Shown one piece after another: positions 18,970 through 26,939 of a DNA stretch of 64,000 nt (positions are counted from its first letter, which is position 1; each line of letters begins with the position of its first letter). This DNA is from Mucilaginibacter sp. (GTDB lineage: Bacteria > Bacteroidota > Bacteroidia > Sphingobacteriales > Sphingobacteriaceae), in the NCBI RefSeq assembly GCF_025362475.1, contig NZ_JANYGH010000046.1:1-64000 (forward strand), read 5' to 3'. The translations under genes and the position numbers were made by a program. The notes below the pieces were generated by a model. It did not search any database and was not told where the DNA came from. It saw nothing but the letters and a program-made list of their open reading frames with translations.

Positions 18970-19884
18970 ATGAAAACCATTCTATCAGCCCTTATTTTGA
19001 CTATTGCCTCAGCCATCGCCTACAGCCAGGAAAAACCAATGCCTTTATATCCAAAGGGGATCCCCAATTCAAAGCCGACACCGGCCGCCTATGTAGAAAA
19101 AACTGATAAGTCATCCTGGATAACCGGGGTAAGTGAGCCAACGCTTACACCTTATCTGCCTGCAAAAGGTAAAGCTAACGGAACTGCTATTGTAGTTTGC
19201 CCGGGTGGCGGGTATTCTGGTCTGGCCAATGCACACGAAGGGATGGCCATATGCCAGGAATTTAATAAGATTGGCGTAACCGCGTTTTTATTAAAATACC
19301 GTTTGCCAAGTGATGATATCATGGTGGATAGATCAATCGGGCCATTGCAGGATGCGCAGATGGCTATACTTACCGTACGTAAAAATGCCAAGGAGTGGGG
19401 CATCAACCCGGCTAAAATTGGCATTATCGGCTTTTCGGCCGGAGGGCATTTGGCATCTACAGAAGGAACCCATTTTGATAAGCCGGTTATCGAAAATAAA
19501 GAAAACATTAGTCTGCGCCCGGATTTTATGATGCTGATATACCCTGTAATTAGTTTTGGCGAACAGGCCCATGTTGGCTCGCGCGAAAACCTGGTAGGCA
19601 AAACACCATCTGCAGCGCAAGTTGATCTATACTCCAACGAGAAACAAGTTACTGCCAATACGCCGCCAACCTTTTTGGTACATGCCCAGGATGATAACGT
19701 GGTACCCGTACAAAACAGCCTGATGTTTTACGATGCCCTATTGAAAAACAAAGTAAAGGCCGAGATGCACCTTTTCCAGGAAGGAGGCCACGGCTTTGGA
19801 ATGACCAACTCAAAAAACAAAGACAAGTGGTTTGATTGGGCCGCCAATTGGCTGGATGAGAACGGGTTTTTGAGCGGGAAGTAA
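18970..19884 (+). CDS. Secreted alpha/beta hydrolase (esterase family)
   Basis: Exported hydrolase of 304 aa. The signal peptide is residues 1-20, cut after IAYS. The fold is that of BD-FAE/acetyl-xylan-esterase-like enzymes: oxyanion strand VVCPGGGYSGL, nucleophile elbow GIIGFSAGGHLAS, acid in LVHAQDDNVVP and His in EGGHGFGM. All triad residues are present. Homologues often remove acetyl or feruloyl groups from plant polysaccharides, but the substrate is an inference. It starts 34 bp after the LytTR regulator on the same strand, so it may belong to that transcript or be its target. Confidence 0.87.
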   Translation: MKTILSALILTIASAIAYSQEKPMPLYPKGIPNSKPTPAAYVEKTDKSSWITGVSEPTLTPYLPAKGKANGTAIVVCPGGGYSGLANAHEGMAICQEFNKIGVTAFLLKYRLPSDDIMVDRSIGPLQDAQMAILTVRKNAKEWGINPAKIGIIGFSAGGHLASTEGTHFDKPVIENKENISLRPDFMMLIYPVISFGEQAHVGSRENLVGKTPSAAQVDLYSNEKQVTANTPPTFLVHAQDDNVVPVQNSLMFYDALLKNKVKAEMHLFQEGGHGFGMTNSKNKDKWFDWAANWLDENGFLSGK

Positions 19885-19919
19885 CCAGTATATATTTTAT
19901 AAAGAACCAAACTAAATCA

Positions 19920-21020
19920 ATGTCCTCACCTAAACAAGTCCTTGTGGTAACCACTTCCGATTTGGGAGAAATTAAAATCATCAAACATTTAAAACCTGTT
20001 TCTGCCCACGTTGTAGCTGGAACTAATGTTTTTAGTGACATATCCGCTTTGGTTACCGATTTTTTTGGTGGCAGATCCGGAAGCTATCAAAGACAATTGT
20101 CATCTCTTTATGATGAGGCCATTGAACGCATAAAGATATCAGCTTTTGAAATCGGAGCTAATTGTGTATTAGGTTTAAAGGTTGATATTGATGAAATATC
20201 TGGCAAAGGTATGGCCATGTTCATGATAACATGCGTAGGTACAGCAGCTATCGCCGAAATTATAAGCAAACCAATATCAAATATTGATACAAATCAAAAA
20301 TTTGAAAATGTTAGTATTGAGAAAATAAACATATTAAGGAAAAAGAATAAGATAGTGCAGGAAGCCAACGAACCAAATTGGCAAATTGATGATGAATCAT
20401 GGGATTTTTTAACCGATAACCAAATTGAAGAGGTATTTCCTGCCATAGTAAATAAGTATAAAAGTCTTGTGGCAAGTTACCAGGTTGACTCTGCGCGCAG
20501 CCTTTATAAAAGAATGGTTAACTATTTAAGTAATTTCCCTGAAAACAAAAAGAGTGATATTCTCTATTTGGCTGTCTTTAATGAAAAGGATAAAAAGATA
20601 GCCAAAGATTTAAGTGACATTATCAAAGAGCTTCAAATATTGGATTTGAAACTTATATATAATGTATTGCTTAATGATGATCTGGAAAATCAGAAAAGAG
20701 CAGTACAGATGTTAGCCTATGATAAAGCATTTTATGATAAAGAAGATATAACAGATCTCAAAAATATAAGGGGAGTAATAATCGATAAATTTAAGGAGAT
20801 TGGAGTACGATCAACCAAAAAGCAACTGCTGTCTTCAAAAGAAAAAGATATCTGGACATGTCAATGTGAGCAGTCAAATGATTATACAGTTGGCGACGGC
20901 AACTATTGTACCAAGTGTGGGAACAATATCTATGGGTTTAAAACAGGTGAACTTTCACCCAATACTGCAATAGATGTTATAGATCAAAAAATTGAATTAA
21001 TATCTCATTTTGTTATTTAA
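19920..21020 (+). CDS. YbjQ-like domain protein with C-terminal zinc-ribbon
   Basis: Soluble protein of 366 aa. Residues 1-115 match the YbjQ (PF01906, heavy-metal-binding-like) pattern: VLVVTTSDLGEIKIIKHLKP, VFSDISALVTDFFGGRSGSY, then EIGANCVLGLKVD. The middle (about 130-320) is helical and unassigned. The C-terminus has a Cys pattern, TCQCEQSNDYTVGDGNYC followed by TKCG, which looks like a zinc ribbon. YbjQ proteins are usually about 100 aa, so this is an enlarged multi-domain form. Base composition is more A+T-rich than its neighbours from here to about 24 kb. The function is unknown. Confidence 0.75.
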   Translation: MSSPKQVLVVTTSDLGEIKIIKHLKPVSAHVVAGTNVFSDISALVTDFFGGRSGSYQRQLSSLYDEAIERIKISAFEIGANCVLGLKVDIDEISGKGMAMFMITCVGTAAIAEIISKPISNIDTNQKFENVSIEKINILRKKNKIVQEANEPNWQIDDESWDFLTDNQIEEVFPAIVNKYKSLVASYQVDSARSLYKRMVNYLSNFPENKKSDILYLAVFNEKDKKIAKDLSDIIKELQILDLKLIYNVLLNDDLENQKRAVQMLAYDKAFYDKEDITDLKNIRGVIIDKFKEIGVRSTKKQLLSSKEKDIWTCQCEQSNDYTVGDGNYCTKCGNNIYGFKTGELSPNTAIDVIDQKIELISHFVI

Positions 21021-21029
21021 ATAGGTGCA

Positions 21030-21121
21030 AGGGCGCCGCGAGGTGTTTTTCGATAGCTATCTCGGCCCCTGGCTTGTGTCACATATGCTAAGTATTGAAT
21101 ATGTATACGTTTATCTGTTAG
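21030..21121. repeat. Non-coding element, copy 1, upstream of the TPR gene
   Basis: This stretch aligns with 22045-22130 downstream of the TPR gene. Shared blocks in order are a ttttt-gat block, tcggcc, cacata, a taagta block, aatatg, cgttt and gttag. In the best 60 bp (21062-21121) I count about 43 of 56 aligned bases identical, with one 3-base gap. No gene on either strand is convincing. Confidence 0.6.
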
Positions 21122-21221
21122 CAAAAAACGCTGGGTGCGCGTGCAATATTTGTGGGCGTCGTCGTCGCCATATCTGCAGGGGTATAAATCCACTGGAGAA
21201 GGGCAAACTAATAATTTATGT

Positions 21222-22031
21222 ATGAGGAACAATTTGATTTTTTTTATAGTAATTGTCTTTTTTGTTCCGGCTTGTCAATCTGTTCAATCGTCTGATCTGG
21301 ATGAATCTAATCGCTTTTTTGAGAAAGGGGACTATGTGCGAACTGTCAATACAATTGACAATATATCAAAAAAGAGAATCTTAAATTTCGACGAACGTAA
21401 ATTACGGGGATTGTCTTATGGTAAGATGAATAATTATTTGGGGGCGATAAGGGACTATAGATATTGTTGGGAGTTAAAAAAAAACGACAAAACTGTATTG
21501 TTTAATCTGGCACAATGCTATTCTACCATAGGCGCTAAAGATTCCGCTATTGTTTTTTACAGTCATTTGTTAGGGATAGACTCCACCAATTCAACGGCGC
21601 TTAATGAAAGGGCTTTATGTTACATAAACAAGCAGAGGCTTGATGATGCTTTATCAGACTTAAAGAAGGCGAGGCAACTGGACCCGAATTCTTATATGGT
21701 TTATAATAATATAGGGCAAATTGCCGAAATCCGGGGAAATTATTTGGATGCCGTTAAGAACTATAATATTTCTATAGCAAAAAATGACAAAGAAGACCTT
21801 GTTTATTATAATCGCGCCATATCTTATATGTCCCTTCATAAGTCGGATAGCGCAATGAGTGATTTTGGTAAAGCTATAGCGATAAATCCAACAGAATCTG
21901 CATATTATTTAAATAGAGGTCTTGCATATCACGAATTGAAGAAGGATATTGAGGCCTGCCGGGACATCGGTTGGGCTGCTTTGTTAAAAAATAAGTCGGC
22001 TGTCAGAATTCGTGAAAAATACTGCAAGTAG
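21222..22031 (+). CDS. TPR-repeat lipoprotein
   Basis: Lipoprotein of 269 aa: signal LIFFIVIVFFVPAC with lipobox Cys18, then a run of tetratricopeptide repeats (for example FNLAQCYSTIGAKDSAIVFY, LNERALCYINKQRLDDALSD, YNNIGQIAEIRGNYLDAVKN, YYNRAISYMSLHKSDSAMSD, YYLNRGLAYHELKKDIEACR). TPRs mediate protein-protein contact. I use the ATG at 21222; a longer GTG frame has no signal. Base use is A+T-rich compared with core genes. The gene lies between two copies of a non-coding element, like a cassette, which suggests acquisition by transfer. Confidence 0.85.
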   Translation: MRNNLIFFIVIVFFVPACQSVQSSDLDESNRFFEKGDYVRTVNTIDNISKKRILNFDERKLRGLSYGKMNNYLGAIRDYRYCWELKKNDKTVLFNLAQCYSTIGAKDSAIVFYSHLLGIDSTNSTALNERALCYINKQRLDDALSDLKKARQLDPNSYMVYNNIGQIAEIRGNYLDAVKNYNISIAKNDKEDLVYYNRAISYMSLHKSDSAMSDFGKAIAINPTESAYYLNRGLAYHELKKDIEACRDIGWAALLKNKSAVRIREKYCK

Positions 22032-22044
22032 CTTGTTTTTTCCG

Positions 22045-22130
22045 GCTGCTGCAAGTGCTTTTTGATCACTACAGTCGGCCTCTCGTCTATTGCACATAGG
22101 TTAAGTAATTAATATGCATGCGTTTGTTAG
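22045..22130. repeat. Non-coding element, copy 2, downstream of the TPR gene
   Basis: Partner of 21030-21121 (blocks tcggcc, cacata, taagta, taatatg, cgttt, gttag in the same order and orientation), starting about 14 bp after the TPR stop codon. The copies are about 1 kb apart and in direct orientation. Confidence 0.6.
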
Positions 22131-22258
22131 TCAGATACATGCGGCATGTGTGTTCCTACAGAGGTATTTACTGGAATTCAGCAAGGTGATAAAAATATAC
22201 AACAGCTGAATGGAATAATACAAATCAAAGTAAATCGACAGGGACGCAATAGAATAAA

Positions 22259-22642
22259 ATGAAAATACTTTTAACAAACTGGATAAATCTTTTAGGCGTT
22301 TTTATAGCCACCTTCGCATTCTCAGTTGTGATAACTTTAACAGACGCAAACTTGTCATATAACATCTTTCAAGTTGTGTTTGCAGCCTTATTTTCTGTTT
22401 TGGGTTACGGAATGATGTTTTGGGCATTGTTTCTAGTGTCGTTGATAATTTTAGACTTGATTCTTATAGTACCTAACCGGAAAAATCTTAAAACAAGACT
22501 TTTAATAGAATGGCTTATTATTAGCAGTCCATTCATTTATTGGACGGTTAAATATCATGAGTGGATATTTGTGACGGCTGTAATAGCTTTTTTCATATCG
22601 CAACAATTGCGAGAAAAACGGATAATAGAGAAGCAAGCCTAA
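22259..22642 (+). CDS. Small membrane protein, unknown
   Basis: Protein of 127 aa with four hydrophobic stretches: WINLLGVFIATFAFSVVITL, IFQVVFAALFSVLGYGMMF, ALFLVSLIILDLILIV and WIFVTAVIAFFIS, and a charged C-terminal tail (QQLREKRIIEKQA). It is not recognised beyond that. It follows element copy 2 and belongs to the same A+T-rich patch. Confidence 0.65.
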   Translation: MKILLTNWINLLGVFIATFAFSVVITLTDANLSYNIFQVVFAALFSVLGYGMMFWALFLVSLIILDLILIVPNRKNLKTRLLIEWLIISSPFIYWTVKYHEWIFVTAVIAFFISQQLREKRIIEKQA

Positions 22643-22977
22643 AAATAGCAAATTTCTTTTTTGCCGGGCTTTTATGCATTAATTTGTCCGTGAAGTATCT
22701 TGCCCCGGCCTAAATTGCCAAGGGGGAAATAGTCCCCTAAACTAATTTCCCCCTCTTGTTACACACACAGTGCATTCCAAATATGAAATAAATTTATTTA
22801 TTACTAAAATTTTGACGTCAAGAATCTGAAAATTGTAAAGTAAACTGTGCAAATGATGTGAAAGGTGTGAAACTGGAAAAGGATCAATCGTTTTGAACTG
22901 TGGGCCTGTGGCGGGGCGCAAGTCCTGTTTGCAAAATTGTTTTTTTTGACTTTAAGTCTGAATAACTACCTTGCAAA
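22643..22977. other. Gene-free stretch with one hairpin
   Basis: I see no gene. A 10-bp perfect inverted repeat, agggggaaat / atttccccct, at 22721-22754 could end transcription of the small membrane protein. A box similar to TAnnTTTG (taccttgc) lies just before the ATG at 22978. Confidence 0.6.
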
Positions 22978-23451
22978 ATGACAAACCTTATCCTTTTCAT
23001 CTCTATTCTCCTGTTGTTTTCGGGATGTAGTTCATCTAACTAAAGCAAGCCTAAAGTATTACATCAATATAAAATATTTATTGATGGTAATCAGCAATTC
23101 CCAGCGGTAAATCAAAGGATCGAAAACCAAATAGATACAACCAAATTTGAGTTGGCAAGTGATTCCCAGGCATATACTCAGGGGGCGTTAACACTAATGC
23201 TACATCGCCTTAATTACTCCATGATGAAATCAATGAACGCAATGGTTGATCCCACACACAACAACGAGGATTTGTTGCCAGATTCAGGTAAACATTTTAG
23301 GGTTCTTAATTCGCAAGATTCTGATGTGACTAATCATCTGCCAAAGAGGTTTGTTGACAGTGTGAACATTCAGATGTTGAAAGAACTTTCAAGGAGCAAA
23401 AAAGCAATGCAAATCAAAATGGGAGATGCAAAGCCTCAACCAGAAAACTAA
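22978..23451 (+). pseudogene. Lipoprotein gene broken by an early stop codon
   Basis: From ATG 22978 the frame encodes a normal lipoprotein signal (LILFISILLLFSGCSSSN). It hits TAA at 23041-23043 (codon 22) and then continues in the same frame without stops to 23449-23451 (FIDGNQQFPAVNQRI, then RLNYSMMKSMNAMVDPTHN, ending PQPEN). Had the stop been a sense codon (AAA, GAA or CAA differ by one base), the product would be about 157 aa. A promoter-like taccttgc lies 11 bp before the ATG. An internal start could only give a fragment without a signal. The family is not recognised. A sequencing error is possible but cannot be judged here. Confidence 0.7.
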
Positions 23452-23706
23452 TAATGGAATAAACGAAGTTGAGCTTTTGTTTTTTAATGCTGATTTTGCG
23501 AAAATGAGTCTAATAAAGGCTAAATGTGAATTATCGCCAAGAACAATTGATACTATTTATAGAGGTCGATTTGAAGAATCTGATGGGATTTTATGTGAGC
23601 AATCTAAAAATGGGAAGAACTTTTATTACATTAATTTGTCGAGGATTTTTCGTTTGAAATTTTGTCTGGTAAAGTCGTCGCTAAATTAAAAAAGGTGTAC
23701 CCTTAG
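23426..23706 (+). pseudogene. Frameshifted ORF fragment
   Basis: A frame beginning at about ATG 23426, overlapping the end of the broken lipoprotein gene, encodes protein-like sequence (NEVELLFFNADFAKMSLIKA, then CELSPRTIDTIYRGRFEES and NGKNFYYINLS). It then turns to unlikely sequence (RIFRLKFCLVKSSLN). A one-base shift near 23640 instead gives EDFSFEILSGKVVAKLKKVYP and a stop at 23704-23706. The shifted reading is more protein-like, so I infer a frameshift in a small gene of about 90 aa. Unknown family; together with its neighbour it marks a decaying region. Confidence 0.5.
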
Positions 23707-23739
23707 CAGGTTCACGAAATGGTAATGTTTAAAACTGTA

Positions 23740-23979
23740 ATGGAGCCATTAATTACAATATTCGTGGATTTTAACAACTTAGATCAGGATGGGCGGGTGC
23801 GTTTAATCACCGCTGGTGCTTTGCACGATATAAAAACTAAAAATATTAAGCTTTTTGAAGGGCTGGAACTCCTATTGGATGATAACCAGGAATTTAAAGG
23901 GCCAGGCGTAGTCGAATTTTCAAAAAGCGAAAATATTTGGGTCGCGCGATTCGACTGGAAAAATATGGAACAGAGTTAG
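23740..23979 (+). CDS. Small hypothetical protein
   Basis: Protein of about 79 aa (MEPLITIFVDFNNLDQDGRV..., ending WVARFDWKNMEQS) with a regular pattern of strands (DFNNLDQDGRVRL, GLELLLDDNQEFKGPG, SENIWVARFDW). It resembles small conserved hypothetical proteins of Bacteroidota. In-frame ATGs at 23719 and 23725 would add seven or five residues; I prefer 23740 because the compact domain starts there. No function can be given. Confidence 0.55.
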   Translation: MEPLITIFVDFNNLDQDGRVRLITAGALHDIKTKNIKLFEGLELLLDDNQEFKGPGVVEFSKSENIWVARFDWKNMEQS

Positions 23980-24040
23980 ATGTGTATATTACCGTTTCAA
24001 GATATTACCCGTCTCGCGCGAACTTGTAACTATATTCACA

Positions 24041-24898
24041 CTACCCCAATATCGCCAGCAACTCATTCAACTCCACCACTTTTTCTGCCGAGCCTAAGTT
24101 TTCATAGGCGCTGATGAGGTTGCGAATCACCCGTTTAATGATATCGGTATTGGAGCACGGCTCATAAAATTGCTTATCAAACTTGAGGTTAAGCTGTTTC
24201 AAAAACATATCCACATCTCGCCTGCCAAATATAAATCCTTTGTTAAAGGCATTGATGTAAAACAGGATGTTGCCTTCAAACTCGTTCTCCATGCTTTCAT
24301 CAAGGTAGGCCAGTATAAAATGCTGGGGCAGGTTTACGCCATAAACAGGGATATCAAGCTTTTGGGCTACAATGGAGTAGATGATGGCCAATGAGATCTG
24401 GTTACCTTTTTTGGTCTCCAGCACCTGGCTCAGGAAACTGTTTTGCGGGTCGAGGTGGTTGGAGGTGTTACCGCTGAAGCCGTAAATATTATAGAACACA
24501 TGGTTAATAAGCTTGATCTGTTCTTTAGGACTGGCCTCATTCATCATCTGTATCCAAATGTCGCGCTTGATGGTTTCTATCTGGTTGATAACCTTCTGCT
24601 CGTCAAGATCGGGATATTGGTAGCGGTTAACGATCAGGATACCCTGCAGCAGATCAAATGCCCCGCTTTGATGCCAAAGCTTCAGGTCGTTTTTTAAGGT
24701 GCTGAATTGAATTTCGTGTACCAGATTAGCAATGCGTTCCTGCTGTACGGCATCAAAGGCTTGCTCAAAAGCGGTTTCCAGGTATGCTATCACTTCGATG
24801 CCATAGCCGAGCAGTTTTTCATGAACATGCTCATAGATCTGGTTATCAGGGTCGTCCAGTAATCGGATCAAAGAGTTTACTTCCGTCGGATTTATCAT
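24041..24898 (-). CDS. SirB1-like transglutaminase-fold protein
   Basis: Protein of 285 aa of the SirB1/Transglut_core2 family. The transglutaminase-like core is seen in SFLSQVLETKKGNQISLAII and GVNLPQHFILAYLD. The N-terminal part is helical with HEAT-like character (VIAYLETAFEQAFDAVQQER). In this family the Cys of true transglutaminases is normally absent (GNQIS here, where active ones have GxCW), so an enzymatic role is doubtful. The gene is divergent from the methyltransferase-like gene at 24942. Confidence 0.82.
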   Translation of the reverse strand: MINPTEVNSLIRLLDDPDNQIYEHVHEKLLGYGIEVIAYLETAFEQAFDAVQQERIANLVHEIQFSTLKNDLKLWHQSGAFDLLQGILIVNRYQYPDLDEQKVINQIETIKRDIWIQMMNEASPKEQIKLINHVFYNIYGFSGNTSNHLDPQNSFLSQVLETKKGNQISLAIIYSIVAQKLDIPVYGVNLPQHFILAYLDESMENEFEGNILFYINAFNKGFIFGRRDVDMFLKQLNLKFDKQFYEPCSNTDIIKRVIRNLISAYENLGSAEKVVELNELLAILG

Positions 24899-24941
24899 AC
24901 GCTATACTGCTAAAATACTAAACTTTTTTACTTTTGCAGTG

Positions 24942-25556
24942 ATGTTAAGTTTCAGATTAGTGCAAGATTATGTGTGGCACCGCCTTAGGGCAAACAACAG
25001 GCATGGCATACATTCTCCGTTTGTATATAAGCTGATAGATACTGTAATATACGATTATAGAGACCAAAAAGTATATCACGAGGCCGGGGCGCTCCGTTCG
25101 GCAGGCGGGGAAACCGATGGATTAAAGCCGAAAGTAAACCACTTGCTTTACCGGCTCATCGCTTATTTTAATCCGGCTACTATTATTGAAATAGGCGGGG
25201 GTAATAGCGTGACAAAGTTCTATTTACAAAAAGCGGCACCCAAGGCTGTGATTTACACCATCGAAAATGATGGCGACATTGCCGGCATAATCGATAAACC
25301 CGTAGACCTGGTTCTTTTTAACAGCGGTCAACTTAAAAATGAAATCCTGAACTATTTTGAACTGTGTTTACCCAAAACGCATAAAGATACTGTGCTCATT
25401 TTTACCGGTATTTACCAGTGCCCGGAAATGAAGCAAGCCTGGATGCAGATCAAAGCGCATCCACAGGTAACATTAACCATTGATCTGTACTGGATCGGCC
25501 TGGTGTTTTTTAAGCAGGGGAGGAGCATTAAGGAACATTTCAGGGTGAAGTATTAG
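24942..25556 (+). CDS. SAM-methyltransferase-like protein
   Basis: Protein of about 204 aa. The N-terminal block HGIHSPFVYKLIDTVIYD is typical of a Bacteroidota family annotated as class I methyltransferases, and motif I is TIIEIGGGNSVTKFYL. Later motifs are weak (VDLVLFNSGQ in place of a DxxFxD block), so SAM binding is likely but catalysis is uncertain. I start at the ATG at 24942. A tacttttg box (24929-24936) lies 5 bp before it, so the mRNA would be nearly leaderless. The target is unknown. Confidence 0.75.
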   Translation: MLSFRLVQDYVWHRLRANNRHGIHSPFVYKLIDTVIYDYRDQKVYHEAGALRSAGGETDGLKPKVNHLLYRLIAYFNPATIIEIGGGNSVTKFYLQKAAPKAVIYTIENDGDIAGIIDKPVDLVLFNSGQLKNEILNYFELCLPKTHKDTVLIFTGIYQCPEMKQAWMQIKAHPQVTLTIDLYWIGLVFFKQGRSIKEHFRVKY

Positions 25557-25564
25557 TGATTTTG

Positions 25565-25675
25565 TCTGAACCGGAATTTGTTGAATTTAAGAATTTACAG
25601 AATTATTTAAACGTTGAATATCAGCTTCGAGCTAAAATTCAAATAATTCCTTAATTCGATAAATTCTGGTTCAGA
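25565..25675. repeat. Intergenic inverted repeat, family D copy 1
   Basis: Arms start tctgaaccggaatttgttga and end with the imperfect complement ttcgataaattctggttcaga, around a roughly 45-bp centre. A related copy lies at 60706-60797. It separates the convergent genes at 24942 and 25678. Confidence 0.8.
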
Positions 25676-25677
25676 GA

Positions 25678-26814
25678 TTAAAACGCTTGCCCCAGTGCCG
25701 CATAAAATCCACTTTGCCGTGCTTCTCCGGCAACCTTTTGGCCTATGCCATAGTCGGCGCGGATGCTAAGTCCTTTTTCAATATCAAAAAAGTAGCGTAT
25801 GCCGGCGCCGTAGTTGGGTTTCAACTGTGCCCAGCTAAAGCTTTTATTAAAAACTTCGCCGGTACCTATAAAGCCTGCCAATCCAATACGCGGACTTAGG
25901 CGATAACGTAGCTCGGTTTGTCCGGCAAGCATATTGCGGTCGCGGTAACGGCCGTTGTAATATCCCCGCATCAGCTCGTCATTACCCAGGGCCGGCATTA
26001 AATAAAATGGAGATTGTTTGCCGGTAAGGCTTTGTTCCTGTATATCAACCCCCAAAACAAGCGTTTTACTCAGCGAGAAAAATTGGGAATATTCTATATT
26101 AAATAAGCCGCCTTTGTAATCGTTATTACCAAATAAGCCATGGGTAATTTCAAATGATGTGTTTATAATGGCCCCTTTGGTGGTATAGGTATTGTTATTG
26201 CGGCTATCAAAAATAAGGCTTGGGCCAATGTAAGCGCTGGTTCCCCCGCCGCGGTTTTCAACTCTTGGGTCGGTATAAAAAATGCTGGTGGGCTGGCCAT
26301 CACCAAAAGTGTATCTGTAAGCACCCACCACAAAACCGGCGTACAAGTTATCGGTAAGTTTCTTTTCGGCGCCAACATATAATTTAACTCGTTTTTGCCC
26401 CACACGGTCGGTATTGGCTTTTAGGGTGTTATTGCCAATGCCGTAAAAATCAAACGGAAAGTTAATATAACTAACCCCGGCTGTATAATGATATTTGTTA
26501 TGGGGTGTCCAATAGCTGGTGCTCAAGCTAAGGCGGTTTTGGCCTTTGGTGGTAATGGTAGCATAAGTGAAAATATTGGATACCCGGGTATCGCTTTTTA
26601 AGCTATCGGTATAAAAGGAATATAAGCCTGCGCCGCCTACCTCAAGCCCGGTTTCGGGTGCCGAACTAAGCACCGGCAGTATTACAAAACTACTTTTTTT
26701 ACTGCTATCCCTGTCAAAATACATTTTGCGGATAAACTTGGGTAATATATGGGTTTGCGAGAACGCGGCTTGCAGACAGCAAATAAACAGTAGGGTTGTG
26801 AAAAATGTCTTCAT
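25678..26814 (-). CDS. BamA/TamA-family outer-membrane beta-barrel protein
   Basis: Outer-membrane protein of 378 aa: signal peptide (1-19, ending AAFS), then amphipathic beta strands matching the Omp85 surface-antigen barrel (PETGLEVGGAGLYSFY, GPSLIFDSRNNNTYTTKG, GGLFNIEYSQFFSL, a late RYRLSPRIGLAGFIGTGEVF and the C-terminal SIRADYGIGQ). It ends in an aromatic residue (ALGQAF), as barrel proteins do. There are no POTRA domains, so it is a barrel-only member and not the assembly factor BamA. The function is unknown; lipid or surface-protein export is an inference from the family. Confidence 0.87.
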   Translation of the reverse strand: MKTFFTTLLFICCLQAAFSQTHILPKFIRKMYFDRDSSKKSSFVILPVLSSAPETGLEVGGAGLYSFYTDSLKSDTRVSNIFTYATITTKGQNRLSLSTSYWTPHNKYHYTAGVSYINFPFDFYGIGNNTLKANTDRVGQKRVKLYVGAEKKLTDNLYAGFVVGAYRYTFGDGQPTSIFYTDPRVENRGGGTSAYIGPSLIFDSRNNNTYTTKGAIINTSFEITHGLFGNNDYKGGLFNIEYSQFFSLSKTLVLGVDIQEQSLTGKQSPFYLMPALGNDELMRGYYNGRYRDRNMLAGQTELRYRLSPRIGLAGFIGTGEVFNKSFSWAQLKPNYGAGIRYFFDIEKGLSIRADYGIGQKVAGEARQSGFYAALGQAF

Positions 26815-26907
26815 AGGTAATATATGGCTAATATAACTGCATTTTGCCTTTATGGTAGTTCCATTTTAGGTATTTTGAATTTAAAAACCATTTTTAACTA
26901 AAATGCC

Positions 26908-26915
26908 TACTTTTG
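26908..26915 (+). promoter_or_regulatory. Candidate -7 box of the deoxyhypusine-synthase-like gene
   Basis: tacttttg matches TAnnTTTG exactly and lies 24 bp before the start codon at 26940. No -33 TTG sits at the usual spacing. Confidence 0.4.
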
Positions 26916-26939
26916 TGCACTGAATTTTATTGATACGCT

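Noticed and set aside
19152..19658. A 168-codon open frame opposite the esterase
   Set aside because: Its composition (Ser, Arg and Pro-rich) is that of an antisense shadow, and the sense gene has a full catalytic triad.
21017..21232. Minus-strand ORF over the non-coding element before the TPR gene
   Set aside because: No protein-like pattern; the same region aligns as DNA with the downstream element, where this frame is not kept.
21030..22130. Integron attC sites around the TPR gene
   Set aside because: I do not find the required R and L core boxes (GTTRRRY and its complement) in proper pairing, and no integrase gene is present; I only claim diverged direct copies of an unknown element.
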